A stretch of DNA of 64,000 bases. Source: Rhodovastum atsumiense. GTDB lineage: Bacteria; Pseudomonadota; Alphaproteobacteria; Acetobacterales; Acetobacteraceae. Below are positions 48,315-57,270 of the stretch, piece by piece. The stretch lies in contig JAMFSE010000044.1 in NCBI GenBank assembly GCA_026225115.1, positions 1 to 64,000 on the forward strand, written 5' to 3'. The position numbers and the translations under genes were made by a program. Position 1 is the stretch's first letter, and the number at the start of each line of letters is the position of its first letter. The notes beneath the pieces were generated by a model that ran no database searches, was not told where the DNA came from, and saw only the letters and a list, made by a program, of their open reading frames with translations.

Positions 48315-49394
48315 TCACGCTCCTAGGTTAACGCGCTGACCGGTTTGTCCTGCGGTATCGATCGCATCGAGCAGGCGGTGCAGCCGCACGGCGAAGCCGA
48401 AATCAGGCACAAGATGCGTGCCATTGCGGATATCGGCGGCGAATGCCGCCCATAGCTCGGCCACGTTCACCGGGTCCGCCGTTAGCCCGGCTGCGGCCGG
48501 TTCCGGCTGGGCGGCCGAGGCCGGTTTCGTGGTGACGGTCAGCGCCGCGCATTGAAAACCACCCGGGTGATGGCCGGAGATGGTGAGCGTACCCTTGCTG
48601 CCGCGAAGCTCAAAGACAAACGGCGTATCGCCGCTGCCGCCGACGACTTCCAGCGACGAGACACAGCCCGAAGCGTGGCGTCCGATGACCAGTACGTGGT
48701 CGACGCAAGGCTCGGGCACCGGCTCATCCGTGCCCATCACCCGCACATTCTCACGCGTAACGGTGTTGCGCGCATCCACCTCGGCATAGGCGCCAACCAC
48801 CGCCTCGATGGCGGCAAGCGTGTGGCCGCCCGGAATGGCCGATAGGGTGGCGCCGTTCCGCTTGTCTTCGAGATACGTATAACCAGGGAAAATCCGCGGG
48901 CCCCAGCCGCCGCTAGCTGAGACAACACGCAAACTCAGCGGCCGGCCGATAGCACCCGCGCGCACCAGTTGCGCCGCATGGCGAATGGCGGGTGCCAGCG
49001 GTCCTTGCGTGCCGATGGCGACATGCACCTTGGCCGCGCGAGCGGCGTCCGCCATCTCCTGCGCCTCGGCGAGATTGCGGCCGAGCGGCCATTCGCAATA
49101 GACATGCTTGCCGGCGGCCAGCGCCGCCAGCACGATGGCGCGGTGTTCCGGCACCCGCACCGTGACGGCAACAATGTCGACATCAGGATCTCCGGTCAGC
49201 TTTGCCGGATCGGTGTAGGCCTTTTCCGTGCCGAACATCGCAGCAGCGGCGGATGCCGATTCCGGCGTACGGTTCAGCACAGCGCCGACCTGCAACCCCG
49301 TCAACGCGTTGATCGCGGGCAGATGCGCCAGCTGCGCCCAGCCACGCTCCGCATTTGCGCCGGCAAATCCGATTGTAAGCGGTTTTTCCATCAT
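48315..49394 (-). CDS. Gfo/Idh/MocA family oxidoreductase
   Basis: LTIGFAGANAERGWAQLAHLPAINALTGLQVGAV; HVYCEWPLGRNLAEAQEMADAAR (EKP-like region). Confidence 0.9.
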   Translation of the reverse strand: MMEKPLTIGFAGANAERGWAQLAHLPAINALTGLQVGAVLNRTPESASAAAAMFGTEKAYTDPAKLTGDPDVDIVAVTVRVPEHRAIVLAALAAGKHVYCEWPLGRNLAEAQEMADAARAAKVHVAIGTQGPLAPAIRHAAQLVRAGAIGRPLSLRVVSASGGWGPRIFPGYTYLEDKRNGATLSAIPGGHTLAAIEAVVGAYAEVDARNTVTRENVRVMGTDEPVPEPCVDHVLVIGRHASGCVSSLEVVGGSGDTPFVFELRGSKGTLTISGHHPGGFQCAALTVTTKPASAAQPEPAAAGLTADPVNVAELWAAFAADIRNGTHLVPDFGFAVRLHRLLDAIDTAGQTGQRVNLGA

Positions 49395-50569
49395 CGTGCC
49401 CTCGGTAGCCCTAGCAATCTGTCAGCGGTGATCTCGCGCTGGATCTCGCTGGTGCCGCCGGAGATGGTGAACACCCAGCTCCACAAATAATCATAGGTCC
49501 AGGGATGGGCCGCGCGGTCACCGTTGAATTCCAGAAAATCCCAGCCGATGATGTCGCCCACGGTTTCAGACAGGCTTTTATGCGTGGCGGTCACGATCAG
49601 CTTCATCAGCGAGCCTTGCGGGCCCGGTTGGCCGGTGCGGTCGCTCTCGGTGATATGTGCCAGCGTCATCGCGCGGATGGCCAGTGCGTCGGCTTTCAGC
49701 GATGCCAGTTTCTGCGCGATACCGTCATCCTCGATCGCGAGCTTGCCGCTCTCCAGCCGGGTCTTACCGGCCAAATCGATGACGCGGTTGACCCGTTCGT
49801 AAAGCTCCAATTGATCGCCGATGAAGCCCAGGCCACGCTCAAATGAAAGCGTTGAGAGTGCGGTGGACCAGCCGCCATTTATCTCGCCCACCACATTCGC
49901 CTTCGGGATCCGCACCTCGTCATAGAACACCATGTTCACATGCTCGTCCTGCAGCATGGTGCGGATCGGCTTGATGTCGATGCCGGGCAGTTTCATGTCG
50001 CAGATCAGCCAGGTGAGGCCCTTGTGCCGCTCGGAGCCGGGATCCGTGCGGATGAGCAGTTCCTGGTAGTCGGCATGCATCGCATCGGTGGTCCACATTT
50101 TTGAACCGTTGACGACGATGACATCATCTTCCACACGGCCGCGGGTTTTCAGCGCCGCCAGATCCGAGCCGGCATTGGGTTCGGAGAAGCCCTGGCACCA
50201 AAGCGATTCGCCGGAAAGGATGCGTTGCAGATGAAATGATTTCTGCGATTGCGTCCCGCGCGCAATCAGCGTTGGCCCGGCATGCATCAGCGCGATATAG
50301 GTGGTGTTGATGTAATGCGGCGCCCGGGCGCGGCCGAGTTCCTCATACCAGATCACCTGCTGCAGGCCAGACAGGCCAAGGCCGCCGAACTCCTTCGGCC
50401 AGGCAACGCCGGCCCAGCCATGCTCATACATTTTGCGCTGCCAGTCGCGGTCGAACTGCGCGGAGGCGGGGCCGTGCGCCGGGCGCGGCGCTGTTGGGAC
50501 GTTGACGGCGAGCCAGGCGCGGGCCCTGGCGCGAAATTCACGGTCGGCGTCTGAATATTTCAGGTCCAT
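49391..50569 (-). CDS. Acyl-CoA dehydrogenase, larger subunit
   Basis: AGVAWPKEFGGLGLSGLQQVIWYEELGRA; QGFSEPNAGSDLAALKTRG; SGGTSEIQREITADRLLGLPR. Confidence 0.94.
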   Translation of the reverse strand: MDLKYSDADREFRARARAWLAVNVPTAPRPAHGPASAQFDRDWQRKMYEHGWAGVAWPKEFGGLGLSGLQQVIWYEELGRARAPHYINTTYIALMHAGPTLIARGTQSQKSFHLQRILSGESLWCQGFSEPNAGSDLAALKTRGRVEDDVIVVNGSKMWTTDAMHADYQELLIRTDPGSERHKGLTWLICDMKLPGIDIKPIRTMLQDEHVNMVFYDEVRIPKANVVGEINGGWSTALSTLSFERGLGFIGDQLELYERVNRVIDLAGKTRLESGKLAIEDDGIAQKLASLKADALAIRAMTLAHITESDRTGQPGPQGSLMKLIVTATHKSLSETVGDIIGWDFLEFNGDRAAHPWTYDYLWSWVFTISGGTSEIQREITADRLLGLPRAR

Positions 50570-50570
50570 A

Positions 50571-51545
50571 TCAGTCCTGCACCTGGGCTGTCAGCAATTG
50601 GCCCAGCAGCGCGCGCTTGCCGCCAAATAATTTACCCAGCAGCATCGCCTGCTTCAGCAGCAGATGCGCGTTATGCTCATCGGTAACGCCGATGCCGCCA
50701 TGCAGCTGGATATCCGCGTCGGTATTCATCAACGCCGCCTGGTTGCACAGATGTTTGGCGGCATCGAGATGGGTGCCCGCATCTTCGCGCCCCTCGGCCA
50801 GCGCCGCAGCCGCATACCAGAGCTGGCAGCGCGCGGTCTCGGCGCGCAACGCCATATCCGCGCAAGGATGGCGCACAGCCTGGTAGGCGCCGATTTTGCG
50901 GCCAAAAGTCTCGCGGATTTTGGCGTATTCGACAATCAGATCGAGCGCCGCCTCGGCGATGCCAAGCAGCATCGCGGCGGTGCCGAGCTCGCCCATTTGC
51001 CAGACATGCGCGCCGGTTGCGGTAGCCAGCACCGCATCGGGCAAATGCGGCAACAGCCGCATCGAGCAGGCGGGCGCCAGCGCGGGGCGTTCAACGGTTT
51101 GCGCGCCGGCAATTGATACGAGGCGGGCGCCGGTTTGCGTCACCTCAAGCGCGCACCCCGCATCGCGCGCGCCTAACAGCCGCGTCTCAGAGCCACTCGG
51201 CACCGCAAGTGCCACCGCCCGCTCACCGGCCAGCAAAGCCGCGCGCAGCTGCGGATCATCGGCGACCATCGCGGCCAGGCATTGCGTCAGCACATCGATC
51301 GGGCCGGACATCCTGCCGACCTCGCGAAAGAACAGCGCATGCTCGACCGGACCAAGCCCGCTGCCGCCATCCGCTTCCGGCAAGGTAAGCGCAAACCAGC
51401 CCATTTCCGCCACGGACTGGCGCAGGGCGGCGTTCATATCCGCGGAATCGGCCGCATGCAGCCGCTCGATCGGCATCGCATTCGCCATGAAATCAGCGGC
51501 GGCGTTGGTGATCTCTATTTCGTCGCCATCGGGAGCGAGGAACAT
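50571..51545 (-). CDS. Acyl-CoA dehydrogenase, smaller subunit
   Basis: ALRQSVAEMGWFALTLPEADGGSGLGPVEHALFFREVGR; RETFGRKIGAYQAVRHPCADMALRAE; HGGIGVTDEHNAHLLLK. Confidence 0.92.
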   Translation of the reverse strand: MFLAPDGDEIEITNAAADFMANAMPIERLHAADSADMNAALRQSVAEMGWFALTLPEADGGSGLGPVEHALFFREVGRMSGPIDVLTQCLAAMVADDPQLRAALLAGERAVALAVPSGSETRLLGARDAGCALEVTQTGARLVSIAGAQTVERPALAPACSMRLLPHLPDAVLATATGAHVWQMGELGTAAMLLGIAEAALDLIVEYAKIRETFGRKIGAYQAVRHPCADMALRAETARCQLWYAAAALAEGREDAGTHLDAAKHLCNQAALMNTDADIQLHGGIGVTDEHNAHLLLKQAMLLGKLFGGKRALLGQLLTAQVQD

Positions 51546-51656
51546 GGTTTTATATTTTCTCTGTCAAGACAAACTCAAAGCAAACGACCCAGCTTCTTGG
51601 GTATAAAACGCCGCGTAGGGCAAAACCCGCGTACAACAGGCCGCCGGGGCGATATG

Positions 51657-52541
51657 TCAGCCTGCGGCAAGCGGTATTTCAGCTACGCCCTTCTCGCCCG
51701 GTGTCAACGCGAACAAGCCGCCATTGGCGTCAAATCCGGGCATCTCCGGATTGATCATCATTTTCGTGGAGGTGACGTAGAGCGTGCCCAGATCCGGCCC
51801 GCCGAAGGCCGGTTTGGTCGGATTCGAGAAGGGCAGCGAGACAACGCGGTCGAGCGCGCCGTCCGGCCGGTAACGCCGCAGTTCGCCAACGCCAACCACC
51901 GCCAGCCAATAGCCGCCGGCTGCATCCACGGTTGCGCCGTCGATGTGGCCTTTGTCGTCCGCGGCAAGTTCGATGAAATTGCGGCGATTGGCGACGGCGC
52001 CGCTTTCGGGATCCAGGTCGAAAGCCTCCACCTTCCGGTTGGGCGAGCTTGCTGCGTACATCGTCCGTCCATCCGGGCTGAAAGCGAGCCCGTTGGCCAC
52101 GGCGATGCGGTCGATCACCGGGGTTAGATTTGCGCCATCCAGCCGGTAGAATGATGCGCCCGCCGCGCTGCGGTCGGCCGGGAAATGATGGTCGTAGCCG
52201 CCGACCCAGAATCTTCCCCGGCGATCGCAATGGCATTCATGCAGCTTGATTTCCGCCGGCAGGCAGGATTTGACACGCAGGGTCAAACCACCGTTGCCGA
52301 CATCAAAATCATAGAGCCCGTCGGCCAGAACCACCAGCAGACCGCCGCCGGCCTTCGGCACGAAGCCGCCGATCCGGCTTGGCATCGGCCAGCTTTCATG
52401 CGCGCCGGTCGCCGGCGCCCAGCGATGGAGCGCGGCAGGTTTTTCACAATTGACCCACCACAGCGCCTGTTCGGCTGCCGACCAGATGGGCGTCTCGCCG
52501 AGATAGTTATCGGCGTCGAAGACGCAGGTGACATCGGTCAT
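51657..52541 (-). CDS. SMP-30/gluconolactonase/LRE family protein
   Basis: MTDVTCVFDADNYLGETPIWSAAEQALWWVNCEKPAALHRW; DRIAVANGLAFSPDGRTMYAASS. Confidence 0.92.
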   Translation of the reverse strand: MTDVTCVFDADNYLGETPIWSAAEQALWWVNCEKPAALHRWAPATGAHESWPMPSRIGGFVPKAGGGLLVVLADGLYDFDVGNGGLTLRVKSCLPAEIKLHECHCDRRGRFWVGGYDHHFPADRSAAGASFYRLDGANLTPVIDRIAVANGLAFSPDGRTMYAASSPNRKVEAFDLDPESGAVANRRNFIELAADDKGHIDGATVDAAGGYWLAVVGVGELRRYRPDGALDRVVSLPFSNPTKPAFGGPDLGTLYVTSTKMMINPEMPGFDANGGLFALTPGEKGVAEIPLAAG

Positions 52542-52563
52542 TGTTCTCTCTCCAGGCAGAGGC

Positions 52564-53400
52564 TTAGTTTTTAAAGTTGCTGCCGCCATCGACATTGATA
52601 TTGGCGCCGGTCATGTAGCTGTTGGTTTTTGAGCCGAGCCACGCGATCGCCGCGCCATATTCATCGACATAGCCAATGCGCTTCATCCAGACCAGCTCGC
52701 CTTCGCCCTCGCCGAACATCTGGTTCTGCATCTTCAAAGCATCGAAGGGGCTCAGCGGATCCAGGCCGGTTTTGGCAAAATAGGAATTGATGACCTCACC
52801 CCAATTGCCACCCTCCACCATGATGCTGCCGGGCGAGAGCACGTTGACCAGAATGCCGTGCGGGGCAAATTCCTTGGCATTGGCATAGCTCATGGAAACC
52901 ATGGCCGCCTTGGTCATGTTGTAGACATGCAGCATGGGGCCGGCGGAGGCGGTCGAGGTGGTGGAGACGTTAACGATCCGTCCCCATTCGGCCTGCTTCA
53001 TCAAAGGTAGCGCTGCACGCGTGGTGCGCACATAGCCCAGTGCGATGAGGTCATAGGCCTGGGTATAAACCGCTTCATCCTTGAATTTTTCAAACACGCC
53101 ATGGGTGCCGACGGAATTGGCGGCGTTGTTGATCAGCACGTTGACGCTGCCCCAGGCCGCGCCGATAGCGGCGAAGGCGGCGTCGATCTCAATGCTGGAG
53201 AGCATGTCCGCCGCGAAGGTCAAAACCTCCGGGCTGCCGGCTTCACGGCATTGGGTCGCGGTCTTCTCGAGGCCCTTCAAGCTGCGCGCGATCAACGCCA
53301 GCTTCGCGCCCTCGGCGGCAAATTTGCGCGCCGCCGCGCGGCCGATCCCGCGCGATGCGCCGATGAGCACGACATGCGCGTCTTTGAGACCAAGATCCAT
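52564..53400 (-). CDS. Short-chain dehydrogenase/reductase
   Basis: DAHVVLIGASRGIGRAAARKFAAEGAKLALIAR; VLINNAANSVG; YNMTKAAMVSM. Confidence 0.92.
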   Translation of the reverse strand: MDLGLKDAHVVLIGASRGIGRAAARKFAAEGAKLALIARSLKGLEKTATQCREAGSPEVLTFAADMLSSIEIDAAFAAIGAAWGSVNVLINNAANSVGTHGVFEKFKDEAVYTQAYDLIALGYVRTTRAALPLMKQAEWGRIVNVSTTSTASAGPMLHVYNMTKAAMVSMSYANAKEFAPHGILVNVLSPGSIMVEGGNWGEVINSYFAKTGLDPLSPFDALKMQNQMFGEGEGELVWMKRIGYVDEYGAAIAWLGSKTNSYMTGANINVDGGSNFKN

Positions 53401-53466
53401 TCCGCCCTCCGCTTTTAAATTTTGTTGTTTTGCCGGACGAATTTTCGACTTGTCCGATGCCGTTGA

Positions 53467-53847
53467 TCAGGCCTTCAGCGGCGTGGGTTGGAACGCCGCA
53501 AGACGCCACTCCGCACCGGTCAACACCCACACCGTGAGTACGCGGTTGTCGAGCTGTTTCGGGGCGCCCTCGACCGTGACGTTCGAGGTCATGCGTCCTG
53601 TCATGAGGGCTACGCCGGGCTTGAGTTCAATGACCTGCTCGTCGCTCCATGTGATCGACAGATAGGTGATGCGGCCGGCGGCCATCTTGGTCGTGTAGGC
53701 GGGTTTGTCGTCGACCTGGCCGGTGGCGTGGCTGAAGGACAGACGCGGGTCCAGCAATGCTTCCAGCGCCGCCGCGTCGTTTCTCAGCATGGCCGCGCAG
53801 CGATTCTGCTCAGCCGCACGAATGGCGGTTCCCAATTCATCTGCCAT
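53467..53847 (-). CDS. SnoaL/NTF2-like (DUF4440) protein
   Basis: MADELGTAIRAAEQNRCAAMLRNDAAALEALLDPRLSFSHATGQVDDKPAY; compact alpha+beta fold signature. Confidence 0.72.
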   Translation of the reverse strand: MADELGTAIRAAEQNRCAAMLRNDAAALEALLDPRLSFSHATGQVDDKPAYTTKMAAGRITYLSITWSDEQVIELKPGVALMTGRMTSNVTVEGAPKQLDNRVLTVWVLTGAEWRLAAFQPTPLKA

Positions 53848-53944
53848 TACAAATTCCGCCCATAATTGCCGTTCAGCCTGCATCTTAAATTTGGCGCCCC
53901 TGGCCGTCAACGAACGCTCGGCAATACCACACGGGCGATGCCGC

Positions 53945-54970
53945 CTAATCCTGCATCTGCGCCACCAGCGACGAGCGCTCAGTCATGCCGTAGGCGGTCT
54001 CCCCTTCCCAGGTGAAGCGGCCGATGGATTGCAATAAAGCGACCGCAAAATGCGGTGTCGGCGGGGTCGGCGCCGCCATCACAAGCTCGCCCTGGATCCG
54101 CGTCAGCCCCAGCCGGGATTCCAGAACCAGGCTCAAATCCTGACCGCTGTATTCCAGCCGGCGCAGCCACGGCGCCTCGACCACCCGGGCCGGTATCAGC
54201 TCACCGCTGCCCAGGTAGAGAAAACCTTCGTTATAGCTCGGCTTGCCGTCGGGACGCGACGGATAGGAATTGCACCCAAACCCGCGACCGCTTGGAAATA
54301 TGGCAGTCTGCCAGCAATGGCCCCAGAAATCCGCAAAGCGGCGAACGCCCTGGCGGCGGACGCGCAGGCCGCCGCCGTTAAACGGATGCTCCACACCATC
54401 GACTTTGACATGGCCGGTTACCCGCATCAGTTGTTCGAAGCGGTCGCCGCCCATGAACTGTCCCTCGATGGAATCGGGCGATAGCAGGCGCCGGGCTTCC
54501 TCCGACATTGTGCCCTGCTCCCAGAGCGGCAGAGCGGTTTCGCAATCGAATTCATATTCTAGCGCGACATGCTTGGTGCCTGGATCACCCTTGACCAGGC
54601 TTGCAAAATTCGTGTCCAGCGCGGTGCCTTTGAAGCTGGTGCGGTAGCGCCGGTAGGGTTCGATGGTCTCGAATTGCATGGGTCCGGCGCCAAACAGGCT
54701 GCCCGGTCCATTCGGGCCATTGACGCCGTGGGCCGCACCGTTTTCCCAATTGCGCAGAATGCGGCCGTCCCGGAAGGTGAGATTCAGGTGCATCTCGTTG
54801 CTGTCCCAATGCTCGGCCACCGCTTCAGCCGCCACACGGGGAAATCCGATTTCGCCGCGATCGTCCCAGATCCACATATTGACCGCATCCCGCATTCCCG
54901 GCGTTGCAGGCGGTTCGGTCAGAACGTAATCGCGCGCAGCATCAAGACCATTGCTGAAATCAATTGCCAT
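53945..54970 (-). CDS. Conserved hypothetical protein (DUF7064/7065- or lipocalin-like)
   Basis: MAIDFSNGLDAARDYVLTEPPATPGMRDAVNMWIWDDRGEIGFPRVAAEAVAEHW; beta-rich, no clear catalytic motif. Confidence 0.55.
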   Translation of the reverse strand: MAIDFSNGLDAARDYVLTEPPATPGMRDAVNMWIWDDRGEIGFPRVAAEAVAEHWDSNEMHLNLTFRDGRILRNWENGAAHGVNGPNGPGSLFGAGPMQFETIEPYRRYRTSFKGTALDTNFASLVKGDPGTKHVALEYEFDCETALPLWEQGTMSEEARRLLSPDSIEGQFMGGDRFEQLMRVTGHVKVDGVEHPFNGGGLRVRRQGVRRFADFWGHCWQTAIFPSGRGFGCNSYPSRPDGKPSYNEGFLYLGSGELIPARVVEAPWLRRLEYSGQDLSLVLESRLGLTRIQGELVMAAPTPPTPHFAVALLQSIGRFTWEGETAYGMTERSSLVAQMQD

Positions 54971-55116
54971 TTTTTCCTCCTGGGTGCGCATTGCGGCCAA
55001 ACGGGGCCGGTTTTGTCTACTGCATTGCAAGGCTTATTCTGCCGCCACGCCGCAGCGTCAATCACGCGGCCCATCGGGGCGGCCTATTATGGCAGGATTT
55101 GCGGTTGCTGGCCGTT

Positions 55117-55989
55117 TTAGCGATCTGCCGGTACTTCGGCGGGCCGCATCCCCGTTGCCCGCCGAAAGGCGTGGGAGAAGGTGCTGGCGCTGGAAAAGCC
55201 GAGGCTGAGTGCCACCTCCGCCACGCTTGCGCTACGCTCGGCCAATAGCCGCCGCGCCCGCTCCATCACCGCCTGCTCAGCCAGCTTGGCAACCGTCAGC
55301 CCGGTCTCGGTTTTGACCGCGCGGCCCAGCTGGCGCACCGATATGCCGCAGATCCTGGCGAGCTCCGCGCGGTCCGGCGGTGGCAAATCCGATTGCAGCC
55401 GCTCGTTGATAAGCCTGAGCTGGCGCGGGGCGAGCCCGCCGGCGTGGCGCGGAGCCGCCACATCCAGATCGAAACGGCGGATCAGCGCGATGGCGAGCGC
55501 ACCGGCCAGCCGCTGCACCATCAGCGGCGCCGCGAAACCGCCTTCGCGCAATTCCCGGTAAATTTTCGACAATAGCCATTCGATTTCCGGGCAGTTCAGG
55601 CTCAATCCTTCCGCCAGCCGGACATCGTTCCAGCTTGGGGGCTGGGTCAGCAGGCCTTCGATCATTTGCCGGTCCAGCAGGCACAGCATTGCCCGGTGCT
55701 GCCCTTCGCCGGAGCTCGAGCGCACCAGCCGGCCCGGCGGTACGAACATGATCCGCCGCAGGTCACGGCCGACGCAGGCGCCGGTATCCATATAGGCGGC
55801 CCGGCTGGTACCTGGGCGCCGGAACAGCGGCAGGTCCAGCAGATAATGCTCCCCGGTCCATAAATCCTCGGTGCGCAGTTTCCAGTCGTAGCGGCGCACT
55901 TCCACCAGCCCGCCTTCGAAGACCAGGCTGTTTTCCACCTCGAAGCTTTCGAGTGCGCTGATAGCGCGCCCGTCTATGTGAGCTGCCAT
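55117..55989 (-). CDS. AraC family transcriptional regulator
   Basis: C-terminal HTH: ERARRLLAERSASVAEVALSLGFSSASTFSHAFRRATGMRPAEV. Confidence 0.93.
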   Translation of the reverse strand: MAAHIDGRAISALESFEVENSLVFEGGLVEVRRYDWKLRTEDLWTGEHYLLDLPLFRRPGTSRAAYMDTGACVGRDLRRIMFVPPGRLVRSSSGEGQHRAMLCLLDRQMIEGLLTQPPSWNDVRLAEGLSLNCPEIEWLLSKIYRELREGGFAAPLMVQRLAGALAIALIRRFDLDVAAPRHAGGLAPRQLRLINERLQSDLPPPDRAELARICGISVRQLGRAVKTETGLTVAKLAEQAVMERARRLLAERSASVAEVALSLGFSSASTFSHAFRRATGMRPAEVPADR

Positions 55990-56115
55990 GACTGCAATGT
56001 CTTATACCGATATATCCGGGATTTAAATGCAGCTTTAAGAAATCCGGCCATAAACGGCGGGGCTTGTCTTGATTCGCTGCGCAGCTGCGGTCCAAGCTTG
56101 CCGATCATAAACGGG

Positions 56116-57270
56116 ATGGGAAACGCTTCGATGGATTATGGTTCGGCACTGCTCGCGCAGGCGCGTGCGGCCACCTCGCTCGACGATTTCGGCGCCGACA
56201 GTTTTCGCGAAGGATTGCAGGTCCTGGTGACCGCAATGAATGGACAGGCGCGGCTGAGCGATCAGGGCCGGGCAATGTTCGATGGGCAGATCGTCAACCT
56301 GCTCTGCAGGCGGCTGGAAATCGAGCATTGGTACCGGCTGCATCCGGAGATCGATGCGCAGGAGATCATCGCGCCCCTGATCGGGCTTGGATTGCCGCGC
56401 ACAGGCTCCACGGCGCTGGCCTGCATGCTGGCCGAAGATCCGGCGGTGCGATGCATCCGCACCTGGGAGAATTCCGAACCTTGCCCGCCGCCCGAGACGG
56501 CGACCGAGCAAAACGATCCGCGCATCGCCCGGGAAGCGGCGAAGCTGGAGATGCAGTTCCGCATGATGCCGAAGATGCAGACACTGTTGCCGCTCTCCGC
56601 CACCGCACCAATCGAATGCCATTTCATCATGGGCTACGACTTCAAATCTCAGCTCTTCCAATCGATGGTCAATGTGCCGGATTATGTGCAATGGCTGAAT
56701 TATGAAGCCGACCTGACGACGACCTATGAATACCTGAAGCGCGTGTTGAAGCTGCTGCAATGGCGCTGCCCGCCTGACCGATGGCGCATTAAAAACCCTG
56801 GCCATATGCTTTGGATCGACACTTTAGACAAGGTGTTTCCGGATGCGCATTATTGGATGACCCATCGCGACGTCGCCGCAGTGATCCCTTCCGTCACCGA
56901 TCTGTATCTGGAGATGAGTCACGGCTTTACCGAGCATTCCAATCGCGAGCAGATTATAAAAACCAATATCGAGACGTGGGAGCTGGGAATGCAGCGGCTC
57001 ATCGCCTTTCGCGATGCCGGCAATCAGAAGCGCTTCTTCGACATTCATTTCGCGGCTTTCCAGGCCGACCCACTGCCGGTCATTGCTGATCTGTACCGGT
57101 TTCTCGGCGAAGATTTTACCGATGCGACGCGCGGCCGGATGGAGGCCTGGCGCCGCAACATGCCGCGCGACAAACATGGGCAGCATGAGGCCGATAAAAC
57201 CGGCATCGACCTCACTGCACTGCGGCAGCGATTTGCATTCTACGCGGACCGGTTCATGCCCGCGGGCTAA
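56116..57270 (+). CDS. Sulfotransferase family protein
   Basis: LIGLGLPRTGSTALACMLAEDPAVRCIRTWENSEPCPPPE; paralog-like to 11749-12945. Start could be 56116 or 56131. Confidence 0.88.
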   Translation: MGNASMDYGSALLAQARAATSLDDFGADSFREGLQVLVTAMNGQARLSDQGRAMFDGQIVNLLCRRLEIEHWYRLHPEIDAQEIIAPLIGLGLPRTGSTALACMLAEDPAVRCIRTWENSEPCPPPETATEQNDPRIAREAAKLEMQFRMMPKMQTLLPLSATAPIECHFIMGYDFKSQLFQSMVNVPDYVQWLNYEADLTTTYEYLKRVLKLLQWRCPPDRWRIKNPGHMLWIDTLDKVFPDAHYWMTHRDVAAVIPSVTDLYLEMSHGFTEHSNREQIIKTNIETWELGMQRLIAFRDAGNQKRFFDIHFAAFQADPLPVIADLYRFLGEDFTDATRGRMEAWRRNMPRDKHGQHEADKTGIDLTALRQRFAFYADRFMPAG

